DNA of 33,577 nt from a virus. The translations under genes were made by a program, and so were the position numbers. Shown piece by piece: positions 17,685 through 24,770 of the stretch; position 1 is the stretch's first letter; the number at the start of each line of letters is the position of its first letter. The notes beneath the pieces are model-generated. The model saw nothing but the letters and a program-made list of their open reading frames with translations, was not told where the DNA came from and did not search any database. The DNA lies in the IMG/VR virus record IMGVR_UViG_3300042868_009582, positions 1 to 33,577 of that record; one strand, 5' to 3'.

Positions 17685-18182
17685 CAGACAACCAAAGTGG
17701 ATATCCATAGTAATGTTTAACCATTTATCTTCTTCTATGTTGCCATCGTATTGTTTAATCTGATATAAATCTAACTTATCTTTCTTTACTACTGGTCTGT
17801 ATAGTATTGACATTATCTTTGCCCAATTCTTATCTATTGTAAGTGTATCATATTTAGAAATGTCAGCATAAGCACCATATGTCATTTTAGATAAGTTAGG
17901 TTCAAATCCGTATTCAACATTATCAATAGTAACAAATCTTTGCAACTCCATTTGCTCTGGTGTCATAAACTTAGATAACTTTGATTTTAATACATTATAA
18001 CTTTGTGCGGATAAATTAGGAATTACTTCATATGGTATACCAGCTAAGTGATGTAGCATTAAAGTAGTTGTTGCCTCTTCATCATCTTTGTATGCATCTA
18101 TATCATGCATCATATCTAAATACTTACTTAGTGTAATGTCTTTCCATTCTGTTAATGCGTTTACTTCTATTGTCTTTTTCAT
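17538..18182 (-). CDS. Putative tail assembly chaperone, short form
   Basis: 214 residues. It begins MKKTIEVNALTEWKDITLSK; the phrases WKDITLSKYLDMM, MSILYRPVV and GCLFFFINLQMDL resemble tail assembly chaperone proteins of Bacteroidota siphoviruses. Codons 167-169 are TTT TTT TTT, part of the nine-T run where the -1 frame opens. It follows the 60-residue coiled-coil gene by one base and belongs to the terminase operon. Oddly, it is far from the tape measure gene (26981-28786), next to which such chaperones usually sit. Confidence 0.65.
   Translation of the reverse strand: MKKTIEVNALTEWKDITLSKYLDMMHDIDAYKDDEEATTTLMLHHLAGIPYEVIPNLSAQSYNVLKSKLSKFMTPEQMELQRFVTIDNVEYGFEPNLSKMTYGAYADISKYDTLTIDKNWAKIMSILYRPVVKKDKLDLYQIKQYDGNIEEDKWLNITMDIHFGCLFFFINLQMDLMKDTLKSLTEMELPPNIHTILAKSGQVMQRYLNSQKAT
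17676..17684 (-). promoter_or_regulatory. Candidate -1 ribosomal slippery site (nine T)
   Basis: Minus strand reads CTG TTT TTT TTT ATC in the 0 frame. Slipping back one base gives CTG TTT TTT TTT TAT and enters the open frame ending at 17416. Both frames remain open around the site. No clear downstream pseudoknot was identified by eye. Confidence 0.6.
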
Positions 18183-18183
18183 A

Positions 18184-18366
18184 TTATTGTGGGTTTGTTA
18201 AATAATTTATTGTCATTACTAATTTTTTTGTCTTTGCCTCTTCGTTGTTTAACTTAGCATTCATTACAATCATCTTTGCCTGTAAGTCCTCATTCTCTTT
18301 CTTTAAGTATTGTGTATACTCTAATAAGTCTTTCAGTTCTTGTTTAGTCCATACTTGTTCTTCCAT
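18184..18366 (-). CDS. Small coiled-coil protein
   Basis: 60 residues, highly charged, with a heptad-like helix through most of its length (KDLLEYTQYLKKENEDLQAK). It sits one base after the large terminase stop and one base before the chaperone candidate. Its role is unknown; it may be an accessory packaging or assembly factor. Confidence 0.6.
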   Translation of the reverse strand: MEEQVWTKQELKDLLEYTQYLKKENEDLQAKMIVMNAKLNNEEAKTKKLVMTINYLTNPQ

Positions 18367-18367
18367 A

Positions 18368-19549
18368 CTATCTTATTGTTATTGCGTAATTACCTGCGTT
18401 TATCTTTTTAGCATTCATTTGTTCCATCACTGCATATCTCATTGCATCCAACAGGTGATTGTTTGCATCCACAGGAACATTGGTTACACCTCCGTTGCCA
18501 TCATCTACCCACTCATACGAATAAAGTTCTTCTATAAGGTTTGTATTTGATTTAGGCACTACTATACGATACTTCTTAACTAAATCAATTCCCCATTGAA
18601 TACTATCCTTGCCTTTCTTAACACCTCTAGCTAATGGGAAACCACCTTTCTTTATTTCGTCTATCAGTCTAGGCTCACTACTATCTACAATGATTATATC
18701 TCTGCTATCTACATTTTCTTTAAGTATGTCTATTATCTGTTGTGTAATTAATCCTCTCTGATATATGTGTTCGTTTACTATTATCTTATCTCCACTTTTC
18801 CAAATTGCAACTAATGCAGTCGGGTCACTTACATATCCAATGTCTAATCCAAAACAAACAAACTCAGCCGTGTCAAAATCAAACTCATCAACAACTTCAA
18901 AGTCATAGATTTGTTTTTCATTCACAGCAAATTGACCTAAACCATATGTTTGCCAGTATCTAGGATTAGTTTCTCTATACTTCTCAATGAAACGGACTTG
19001 TTCTTCAGGCAAATAAGGATTGTCTCTATATGTTGTAATGTATGTCTGCACATCATCTCTTACACTTAATTCTTTTATTATCCAATGCTTAGGTGAGAAT
19101 GACGGGTTATAGCTCAATATGATTTGACCTGTTGTTCTAATTGCCAATTGCATAAACTGTTCTGAGTTTAATTCATTTGCTTCATCTATCCATAATATGT
19201 TTCTTCTAAGTCCTTTTAGTTTCTCTGCACTATCTGTTGAAAAGAATTCTATTACACTATCGTTATCAAATGTGTATGTGTGTTCCGTTGCCATCCATCT
19301 ATTATCATCCCATAAATCCATTCCTCTCATTATATCTTTGAAATCTCTAATAGCTGATGTTCTTAATGCAGGAAAGGTTTTTCTTACTACTGATATCAAA
19401 AGAGTTTCAGATATTGCTTTAACGATTAGATATTGTATTAAAGCAAATGACTTACCACTTCTTGCAGACCCTTGATGTAGTTGTATCTTTGCCTTACTAT
19501 CCCATGCGTTCTGAAATGTGATTGTTGTATCAACCTTCAATTCTGTCAT
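18368..19549 (-). CDS. terL: Terminase large subunit
   Basis: 393 residues. Walker A-like GSARSGKS at 27-34, Walker B ILWIDEAN at 118-125 and coupling motif SYNPS at 146-150 define the packaging ATPase. The RNase H-like nuclease follows with GLDIGYVSDPTAL (Asp236), IIIVDSSEP (Asp289) and DANNHLLDAMRYA (Asp361, Asp368), the expected acidic triad pattern. This motor pumps DNA through the portal and cuts it. Its start overlaps the small terminase gene by 20 bases. It looks complete and intact. Confidence 0.95.
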   Translation of the reverse strand: MTELKVDTTITFQNAWDSKAKIQLHQGSARSGKSFALIQYLIVKAISETLLISVVRKTFPALRTSAIRDFKDIMRGMDLWDDNRWMATEHTYTFDNDSVIEFFSTDSAEKLKGLRRNILWIDEANELNSEQFMQLAIRTTGQIILSYNPSFSPKHWIIKELSVRDDVQTYITTYRDNPYLPEEQVRFIEKYRETNPRYWQTYGLGQFAVNEKQIYDFEVVDEFDFDTAEFVCFGLDIGYVSDPTALVAIWKSGDKIIVNEHIYQRGLITQQIIDILKENVDSRDIIIVDSSEPRLIDEIKKGGFPLARGVKKGKDSIQWGIDLVKKYRIVVPKSNTNLIEELYSYEWVDDGNGGVTNVPVDANNHLLDAMRYAVMEQMNAKKINAGNYAITIR

Positions 19550-19835
19550 CTGGTCTATTTATGTTTATTGATATCTGTTGTATCTTTGCATTGATATCCA
19601 TACTTCCGTTTATATCTACACTTCTCATCTTAGGCATTGCATATTCCATTAGTCTCATTGCTAACTCCATTGCCTTCTCTGGGTTTTTCTTTTTTATCTC
19701 TAATAAGTCTGCTTGTATTGTAGATAGAGTATTGTTTACTGCACGAGCAATAGTTAACTTCATCTCTTCCGTAGAACGATTTAGTGCTCCTGGTTTTCTA
19801 CCACCTAACTTATTTCCCTTCTCAAACTTTGCCAT
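19530..19835 (-). CDS. terS: Putative terminase small subunit
   Basis: 101 residues. The N-terminal KFEKGNKLGGRKPGALNRST is a basic, DNA-binding type start common in small terminase subunits of Bacteroidota phages, followed by helices (EEMKLTIARAVNNTLSTI, ALRLME-like region) and a short polar tail. The overlap of its 3' end with the large terminase start supports the assignment. The 42-bp gap before it contains TGTTGTTAAAATCG, a partial match to the recurring leader motif. Confidence 0.75.
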   Translation of the reverse strand: MAKFEKGNKLGGRKPGALNRSTEEMKLTIARAVNNTLSTIQADLLEIKKKNPEKAMELAMRLMEYAMPKMRSVDINGSMDINAKIQQISININRPDDRIEG

Positions 19836-19877
19836 ACGATTTGTGTCGTTATTTATACGATTTTAACAACAGTAAAA

Positions 19878-19988
19878 TTATTTGTTAGTATATACCTCCC
19901 ATGCAATAGTTAATCCAATGGTGAGGAGATATGCAAGTAGTAGAGGTATTATAGGATACTTACCAAAACTTTCTTTTATCCATTTCAT
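19878..19988 (-). CDS. Very small single-span membrane protein
   Basis: 36 residues starting at an ATG inside the 3' end of the methyltransferase gene in another frame. A basic N-terminus (MKWIKESFGK) is followed by one hydrophobic helix (IIPLLLAYLLTIGLTIAW) and a short polar end. The topology would fit a small lysis-related or membrane-targeted phage protein, but there is no family evidence. The overlap with the methyltransferase and the compact gap to the small terminase argue that it is a real gene. Confidence 0.5.
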   Translation of the reverse strand: MKWIKESFGKYPIIPLLLAYLLTIGLTIAWEVYTNK

Positions 19989-21324
19989 ATTCTATTCTTT
20001 GTTTAGCAATTTCATAATATTCTTTTTCTCTTTCTATTCCAACAAACCACATACCTTCTTGCATTGCTGCTTTGCCAGTTGAACCACTTCCCATAAACGG
20101 GTCTAAGACTATACCATCTTTCGGTGTCACTAAACGAATTAAGTATTTCATTAAGTCAGTTGGTTTAACTGTTGGGTGATTATTCTTTCTTTTGAATACT
20201 TGGTTATCAGTTATAGGGTTATCACAACTACATATTGTTTCAGGACTACCAATAAACTTTTTACCACAACTTGCACATCTTGCATTGAAATCTCTTGTTC
20301 CACCTTTTGTTGCTCTCAATGCTTTTGCATCAGTTTCTATTCCACTATCTCTATCCTTTGCATTTGCCTTAGGACAATAGAAAAATCTACTTGCTCCTCC
20401 TTCATCTCCGTATGTATTATCATCTCTATAATCACTTGCTGCTGGTGTGTATGTATTAGTATGTTCTGTTGGTTTATTATACTTACTACCTCTCTTAGAT
20501 GATTTCTTATTTCCACTTTGTTTGTCTAATATTTGTCCGGCATGTTCATCCATTATTACATTTGCAGGCCATCTACCTCCTTCATGTGGCTCTGCTACAA
20601 TATATTCTTTTCCTTTTGCACTTTCACCATCTTCATATGAATTAAATGTATCGTGATATGCATTGTATCTTCTTATGTCCATTTTATCACCATCTTGCAT
20701 TTGTACTCTTGTCGCATCTATATTCAATCCACCTACTCCGTATTGTAATGTATTCTCTGCAACTGTTCCTTCTATTGGTTTCCTTGCCATTACTATTGGT
20801 TCATGTGCTGGTTTTAATGCAGTTCCCCAACCTTCTCCTACTGAATTACCTTTTGTTATAGTTTTTATTTCATATCCGTCATCGGTCATCTTTTGATTTT
20901 GTTTGCCATACACTGCTGCATTTTTAATAGCATTGTCCAATTTGTATGTTCCCTTTTCCTCTGCTACTACTTGCCTTTGATTGCCTTGCATCTTATCTAT
21001 TGACTTACCTACATTGTGTGATTTAGGAAAGCCACTACCATATATCCACATAATCTGGTCTCTAATATCAAACCCTGCATCTTCAATCCTTACTGCCATT
21101 CTATGATATGTTCTACTACCTGCGAATGCTAATAAGTGTCCGCCTGGTTTTAATACTCTTAAACACTCTTGCCATATTTCTACACTTGGCACATCATAGT
21201 CCCACTTCTTTCCCATAAAGGATAAACCATATGGAGGGTCCGTGACTATACTGTCTATACTATTGTTGTCTAATTCTTTGAGTTTGTCTAAGCAATCTCC
21301 ATTTAATAATCTTAATTCTTTCAT
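19960..21324 (-). CDS. Beta-class DNA methyltransferase with zinc-finger-like insert
   Basis: 454 residues. DPPYG at 29-33 (catalytic motif IV) precedes DPFMGSGSTG at 408-417 (SAM-binding motif I), the order of beta-class N4-cytosine or N6-adenine methyltransferases. RVLKPGGHLLAFAGSRTY follows motif IV. The long middle region is probably the target recognition part. It includes a Cys4 cluster at residues 350, 353, 365 and 367 (CASCGKK and ICSCDN), which looks like a zinc-binding insert. No partner restriction enzyme is nearby, so its role is more likely protection of phage DNA or regulation than a restriction system. The target sequence cannot be predicted here. Confidence 0.88.
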   Translation of the reverse strand: MKELRLLNGDCLDKLKELDNNSIDSIVTDPPYGLSFMGKKWDYDVPSVEIWQECLRVLKPGGHLLAFAGSRTYHRMAVRIEDAGFDIRDQIMWIYGSGFPKSHNVGKSIDKMQGNQRQVVAEEKGTYKLDNAIKNAAVYGKQNQKMTDDGYEIKTITKGNSVGEGWGTALKPAHEPIVMARKPIEGTVAENTLQYGVGGLNIDATRVQMQDGDKMDIRRYNAYHDTFNSYEDGESAKGKEYIVAEPHEGGRWPANVIMDEHAGQILDKQSGNKKSSKRGSKYNKPTEHTNTYTPAASDYRDDNTYGDEGGASRFFYCPKANAKDRDSGIETDAKALRATKGGTRDFNARCASCGKKFIGSPETICSCDNPITDNQVFKRKNNHPTVKPTDLMKYLIRLVTPKDGIVLDPFMGSGSTGKAAMQEGMWFVGIEREKEYYEIAKQRIEYEMDKRKFW

Positions 21325-21334
21325 AATTTGTTTT

Positions 21335-21517
21335 TTATCTTATTCTTTCTATGTGAAACCCATGCAGTAAATCTCCATCTTTATCATATATCATAAACAT
21401 ATGATAGTCTAGCTTATCATCGGATACTAATACAAACTCACAATGTTTTATAAATTGCCAGTCAAAGTATAGTTCCAAATACTTAGCCATTCTTTCGTTA
21501 GTATTCGTAGTAGTCAT
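21335..21517 (-). CDS. Small hypothetical early protein
   Basis: 60 residues with alternating aromatic and charged residues (YLELYFDWQFIKHCEFVLVS, HMFMIYDKDGDLLHGFHIER), probably a small alpha/beta fold. It overlaps the zinc-finger gene upstream by 20 bases and precedes the methyltransferase by 10. I do not recognise it. Confidence 0.55.
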   Translation of the reverse strand: MTTTNTNERMAKYLELYFDWQFIKHCEFVLVSDDKLDYHMFMIYDKDGDLLHGFHIERIR

Positions 21518-21929
21518 GTGTGTTTGGGTAATCTCTTTGAATGGTTTTTTTACTCTTTACTTGTTTAGCATCTGCAGTTTCCTTATCCCTTCTATCGTTT
21601 ATCCATTTCATTAAGACTGCATCATTAAATATCTCCTCCAATCTTTCCTTAAAGTATGCCTGCCATTCCTCTCTTACTCTCATCTTATGTAGTTTTGCAC
21701 GAAGTGGATAAAACCTACTATGGTAATCGTGATTAGGTCCTTGATATGGATATGGTTGTTTCTTTTCATATTGACTTCTTTTCTTTTGTTCTATTACCTT
21801 TTGCTTTATATTGACACATGCATTACATCTCCATCTAGGTTTAATTGTGTGAAACGATGCTCCACATTCTTTACATATGCGTGTCTCACCATTAGTGTGG
21901 TCAAACTTTGTATTCCATAATCCTCCCAT
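21498..21929 (-). CDS. Zinc-finger protein of the early region
   Basis: 143 residues. A Cys4 zinc ribbon at the N-terminus is visible: C19 and C22 in RICKECG, then C35 and C38 in RWRCNACVN. The rest is basic and helical (PLRAKLHKMRVREEWQAYFK) without a complete HNH active site that I can see. It lies six bases after the sigma-like gene. A DNA-binding role is likely; nuclease activity is not supported by visible residues. Confidence 0.6.
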   Translation of the reverse strand: MGGLWNTKFDHTNGETRICKECGASFHTIKPRWRCNACVNIKQKVIEQKKRSQYEKKQPYPYQGPNHDYHSRFYPLRAKLHKMRVREEWQAYFKERLEEIFNDAVLMKWINDRRDKETADAKQVKSKKTIQRDYPNTHDYYEY

Positions 21930-21935
21930 AACTTA

Positions 21936-22487
21936 TTATTGAAAAGGGTTGTTTATAACTTTTTCTAAATGTTTGCGCATCCGTTTGATTTGTATGAACA
22001 CAGTGCTTTTACTTATTCCTATCTTATCTGCTAATTCTTGTAGTGTGTCATCTCCCATCCAATATAATTCATATAGTTTAGCTGATGTCCATAACTTTGT
22101 TCTTTGCAATCTTTTCAATTCTTGTAGGACTTCTTCATGTGACTTAACAATACTTTCGTCTAATTCATAATTATATTCTTCAAACGGGTCATCATGCGTT
22201 ATCTCTCCTACATACTTTACTCTATTTAATTTCTTTACTTTGTTTATCCATCTATGTTTTAGGAATGCCATTGCATACATTCTATTGTATGAGTCATGCC
22301 AAAATAGTTTAGGATGACATTTTTTAATTAGATATTCCCACAAATCAGCAACTAAGTCTTCAGACTCTTCTCTGTTCTTTGTGATGTTGTATGAGACCTG
22401 GTGTAACCAGACAGAACTATCTTTATAAAAGTTTTCTAATCTTCTATTACACTCAGTCTGCATACTACTAGTTAACTCATTAGACAT
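21936..22487 (-). CDS. Sigma-70-like / ECF-type transcription factor
   Basis: 183 residues. Residues about 20-90 resemble sigma region 2, with SEDLVADLWEYLIKK and a helix MAFLKHRWINKVKKLNRVKY. After an acidic linker, residues about 148-175 form a region-4-like helix-turn-helix (LQELADKIGISKSTVFIQIK). The spacing and size fit an ECF-like sigma factor or a sigma-derived phage regulator. It could redirect host RNA polymerase to late phage promoters, which would explain late genes lacking TAnnTTTG boxes. It overlaps the preceding gene by eight bases. Confidence 0.65.
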   Translation of the reverse strand: MSNELTSSMQTECNRRLENFYKDSSVWLHQVSYNITKNREESEDLVADLWEYLIKKCHPKLFWHDSYNRMYAMAFLKHRWINKVKKLNRVKYVGEITHDDPFEEYNYELDESIVKSHEEVLQELKRLQRTKLWTSAKLYELYWMGDDTLQELADKIGISKSTVFIQIKRMRKHLEKVINNPFQ

Positions 22488-22716
22488 TGGTAGACTCTAC
22501 CTGTTTTACAAAATTACGGATTGTCTCCGTTGCTCTTTTCCAATTTGCTGCTGCACTTCCACAACTACATGGTTGTGGCTCATTACTTTTTAATATCTTA
22601 TTATGATTGCCCCATATCCAACCCATCTTATCATGTGGTATATGTGTAGTAATTGATTGAATAGTTTCTTTTAATTCTATATACTCTGCCTGTGTATAAG
22701 GTAAATACTTTTCCAT
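22480..22716 (-). CDS. Small conserved phage protein with CxC motif
   Basis: 78 residues. HDKMGWIWGNHNKILKS and PCSCGSAAANWKRATETIRN recall a family of small phage proteins found beside sigma-like regulators in Bacteroidota phages; their function is unknown to me. The CSCG segment could bind metal. Its ATG overlaps the previous stop by one base and its end overlaps the sigma-like gene, indicating translational coupling. Confidence 0.55.
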   Translation of the reverse strand: MEKYLPYTQAEYIELKETIQSITTHIPHDKMGWIWGNHNKILKSNEPQPCSCGSAAANWKRATETIRNFVKQVESTNV

Positions 22717-22982
22717 TACTTCTTTAAGTTTTTCAATTTTGGTAATGTCAAATCCTTTTGTTCAGGTTGAGGTCTTGTAGGAATAGGTTTGTCTAATGCA
22801 AGGAATTGTTGGATATATTGAAATCCTGGATGCGATGGACTAAATTGAAACCCTACTACTGATAATATAGTCATAAGGTCATTTACTGATTGACATTTGC
22901 TGAAATCTACAAGATATAAACTATCTTTGTCAATTGTTGGTTGTATTGGTGTTCCGTCTAAGTTTGCTTTTTCTGTTATCAT
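22716..22982 (-). CDS. Small hypothetical early protein
   Basis: 88 residues, with LDGTPIQPTIDKDSLYLVDF, a short helical centre (VNDLMTILSVVGFQFSPSHP) and a basic C-terminus. No motif recognised. The stop is coupled to the next start (one-base overlap), so it is probably part of the same unit as the sigma-like gene. Confidence 0.55.
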   Translation of the reverse strand: MITEKANLDGTPIQPTIDKDSLYLVDFSKCQSVNDLMTILSVVGFQFSPSHPGFQYIQQFLALDKPIPTRPQPEQKDLTLPKLKNLKK

Positions 22983-22992
22983 ATATTTTGTT

Positions 22993-23175
22993 TTATAATT
23001 TAATTCCTTCTTTACAGCCTAACCAGCTGTTCATTTTAATTCTTCTGGCTTCACAACCACAATCTGTTTTGCGGTAGATATTCCAAGCAATCCATCCGGC
23101 CAGGTCTTTACCCCAGCCGAATGTAATCACTTCAATCAAACCAGCAACTATGTTTCCGATGCGTATTATACACAT
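22993..23175 (-). CDS. Small Cys-containing phage protein
   Basis: 60 residues. The N-terminal half is a mildly amphipathic or membrane-active stretch (IGNIVAGLIEVITFGWGKDL). The C-terminal half carries DCGCEARRIKMNSWLGCKEG, a Cys pattern I have seen in other small phage proteins and that may bind zinc. Function unknown. It sits between the HNH gene and the 88-residue gene, with about ten bases on each side. Confidence 0.55.
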   Translation of the reverse strand: MCIIRIGNIVAGLIEVITFGWGKDLAGWIAWNIYRKTDCGCEARRIKMNSWLGCKEGIKL

Positions 23176-23186
23176 GATATTTCTTT

Positions 23187-23561
23187 TTAGTATTTGTAAT
23201 TTGGATGATTGGGTGATGCAGCTCCATATAAAACTCCTGCTGCTTTTCCTTTCTGCATGTTTTCATATCCTGTAACCAACTCTAAGTTATCTAAACGATT
23301 ATTCTTTTTGTCATGGTCTATATGATTTATTTGTAATCCTTTTGGTATCATACCATTAAAACATTCGTAAGTAAATCTATGATTAAGATACATAGATATT
23401 CTACCAGCTAACCTTAATGAGTAGTGATTATAACCTCTACCATGATTTACTTTTGCAAGTTCTTTTACTTTACCTGCCTTAAATGAATAAACATTACCTT
23501 CTTTGTCTGACCCGTAATCTGTAAATACTGGGTGTTTTTTTAATTCTAATTGTGTTGCCAT
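23187..23561 (-). CDS. HNH endonuclease
   Basis: 124 residues from the ATG at 23561. A longer in-frame start at 23609 is rejected because it falls on the promoter-like box at 23607-23614, while 23561 has the A-rich leader AACAACAAAAGAA typical of the neighbouring gene. The HNH core is MYLNHRFTYECFNG, then GLQINHIDHDKKNNRLDNLE (residues about 57-94), with NHIDH supplying the metal and catalytic residues and the usual C-terminal LVTGYENMQKGK. Free-standing HNH enzymes in phages are often homing endonucleases; a role in packaging is less likely, as it is far from the terminase. Confidence 0.8.
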   Translation of the reverse strand: MATQLELKKHPVFTDYGSDKEGNVYSFKAGKVKELAKVNHGRGYNHYSLRLAGRISMYLNHRFTYECFNGMIPKGLQINHIDHDKKNNRLDNLELVTGYENMQKGKAAGVLYGAASPNHPNYKY

Positions 23562-23606
23562 TTCTTTTGTTGTTGTTTGTATACTAATATATATCGTTTT
23601 TATTTT

Positions 23607-23614
23607 CAAACGTA
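23607..23614 (-). promoter_or_regulatory. Candidate -7 promoter box (TACGTTTG)
   Basis: Minus-strand TACGTTTG fits TAnnTTTG and lies 20 bp after the stop of the 56-residue gene and 46 bp before the HNH start. No -33 TTTG box at the expected spacing. Confidence 0.45.
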
Positions 23615-23634
23615 ATAGTATTTTTTTTAATATG

Positions 23635-23805
23635 TTATTTACAATGTTTTCTAATAAGATTTGAAACTAATCCTGCCATCTTATAACCATGATGGTCACA
23701 ATAAGCTTTTAGAGTTGTGTGCACATCTTTTGGTATCATTATCAAAGAATAGTTATCTTGATATTTGTTTTTCTTTGTTGGTTGTTTTGTTTGTTCTGTT
23801 GTCAT
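23635..23805 (-). CDS. Ribbon-helix-helix-like DNA-binding protein
   Basis: 56 residues from the ATG at 23805. After a basic, disordered start (TTEQTKQPTKKNKYQDN) comes YSLIMIPKDVHTTLKAYCDH, then HGYKMAGLVSNLIRKHCK: a beta strand followed by two helices, the layout of Arc/MetJ-type repressors. It lies between the replication-initiator-like gene and the HNH gene, under the early promoter, and may regulate that promoter. Its leader is AAACAAACAAAA. I judge the fold from pattern only. Confidence 0.6.
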   Translation of the reverse strand: MTTEQTKQPTKKNKYQDNYSLIMIPKDVHTTLKAYCDHHGYKMAGLVSNLIRKHCK

Positions 23806-23833
23806 TTTTGTTTGTTTTATTTATGAATAAATC

Positions 23834-24505
23834 TTATTGATTTAATTTAATTGTAATTGTTGTGTCTAATTCTTTTTGTTGTTCAACTGATAAATTTAAT
23901 TTAGCAAAGAATTTATCCCATCCTATTTCTGTTATATCATCATATATCTCATTATATTCACTTAAAGGTATTTCATAGTTTAATAATTGCTGATATAGTT
24001 TATATGCTACTCCATAACTTAATCCTTGTTCTATATCTTTATCATTGTTTTTATCTATATCAATATCTTTATCCTTGTCTTTAGTCCTTATGTAATCATT
24101 ATCTAATCCTTCAACAAGGGTTATATAAGGGTTATCTAACTCTTTATTAATGGTTGGTAAAACATTATCATTAGGTTGTATAATGTTATGTGATATCAGT
24201 AATTCTTTTGCAGATACTATTGCAGGAGTTTTAGAAGTAAAAAAGTTCTTATACTGAAACATAATAAACTTTGGTATAAACCATTTATCAGCTTTAATAT
24301 AAATTCTTTCTTTTAGATACTCTATAATTTCAGTATCAGTTCTTTCAGTTCCAGTTTGAAACTTTAATAATTTTAGATTTACTTTATACACACCTGCATG
24401 GTCGCAAGTATCTAAAATATAAATCCACACCAATTTCATATCCATTGGTAAATCCGTAAACCAACTATCGTTCCATTTAGTTGTGTCAGTTAATCTTTTA
24501 GCCAT
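23834..24505 (-). CDS. Replication-initiator-like protein
   Basis: 223 residues. The start AKRLTDTTKWNDSWFTDLPM followed by KLVWIYILDTCDHAGVYKVN is a winged-helix type N-terminal domain typical of phage replication organisers (DnaD/O-like) in Bacteroidota phages. A low-complexity acidic/basic Lys-Asp linker covers residues about 142-159, and a short C-terminal helical domain follows. It is the first gene after the early promoter candidate and the control region, a usual place for an initiator. No helicase or polymerase is present, so the phage would rely on host replication proteins. Confidence 0.7.
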   Translation of the reverse strand: MAKRLTDTTKWNDSWFTDLPMDMKLVWIYILDTCDHAGVYKVNLKLLKFQTGTERTDTEIIEYLKERIYIKADKWFIPKFIMFQYKNFFTSKTPAIVSAKELLISHNIIQPNDNVLPTINKELDNPYITLVEGLDNDYIRTKDKDKDIDIDKNNDKDIEQGLSYGVAYKLYQQLLNYEIPLSEYNEIYDDITEIGWDKFFAKLNLSVEQQKELDTTITIKLNQ

Positions 24506-24557
24506 ACTTTTTTTGTTTTTGTTGTTGTTTGTTTATGTAATATAGGATATTTTTTTT

Positions 24558-24574
24558 AATATACCAAATATATT
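24558..24574. repeat. Inverted repeat around early promoter box
   Basis: AATATA, five-base centre CCAAA, TATATT. The -7-like box of the early promoter lies inside it, so it could be an operator; the ribbon-helix-helix protein two genes downstream of the start is a possible ligand. In very AT-rich DNA a six-base arm can arise by chance. Confidence 0.35.
24565..24572 (-). promoter_or_regulatory. Candidate early promoter -7 box (TATATTTG)
   Basis: Minus-strand TATATTTG lies 60 bp upstream of the first early gene (start 24505) and is identical to the box at 9166-9173. The flanking 24510-24660 is strongly AT-rich, with many A and T tracts. No good -33 box was found. Confidence 0.5.
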
Positions 24575-24662
24575 TTTTAATATCTTTTATAATAATATAT
24601 ATAAACTAAAAAAAGAAAACGCAAAGAATTTATAAACTTTTTTTTTATTGTATGTTAAATTG

Positions 24663-24762
24663 TATAAGGATTAAAAAATACTCTGCAGTCATAAGACGTA
24701 ATTCGCACGAGTTCCTTATATTCTCAGACCGGAGTTTTCTTGCCATCTCTCCGGTCTTTTTT
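24663..24762 (+). ncRNA. Candidate structured small RNA on the plus strand
   Basis: TATAAGGA (24663-24670) pairs perfectly with TCCTTATA (24713-24720). Directly inside, ACTCTGC (24680-24686) pairs with GCA-C-GAGT (24705-24712) with one bulged C, and a GTC-ATAA-GAC hairpin lies at 24688-24697. This is followed immediately by the plus-strand terminator at 24726-24762. The three-level nested pairing plus terminator, in a gap without minus-strand genes, supports a transcribed RNA of roughly 100 nt. It is not a tRNA: there is no T-arm consensus and no acceptor stem. The promoter is unclear; TAAATTGT just upstream is a poor -7 match. Confidence 0.55.
24726..24762 (+). terminator. Plus-strand intrinsic terminator
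   Basis: AGACCGGAG (24726-24734), 14-base loop, CTCCGGTCT (24749-24757), then T to 24762. It is GC-rich against an AT-rich background. No T run follows in the minus direction, so it acts on plus-strand transcripts, although no plus-strand gene is otherwise apparent. Confidence 0.8.
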
Positions 24763-24770
24763 ATGCACAC

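Noticed and set aside
23562-23609. Longer HNH protein starting at 23609
   Set aside because: The extension covers the promoter-like box and is not like the HNH family N-terminus; the ATG at 23561 has the usual A-rich leader.
24663-24720. Possible tRNA
   Set aside because: There is no acceptor stem with CCA-type end, no D-arm or T-arm consensus and no anticodon arm; the pairing is a nested hairpin instead.
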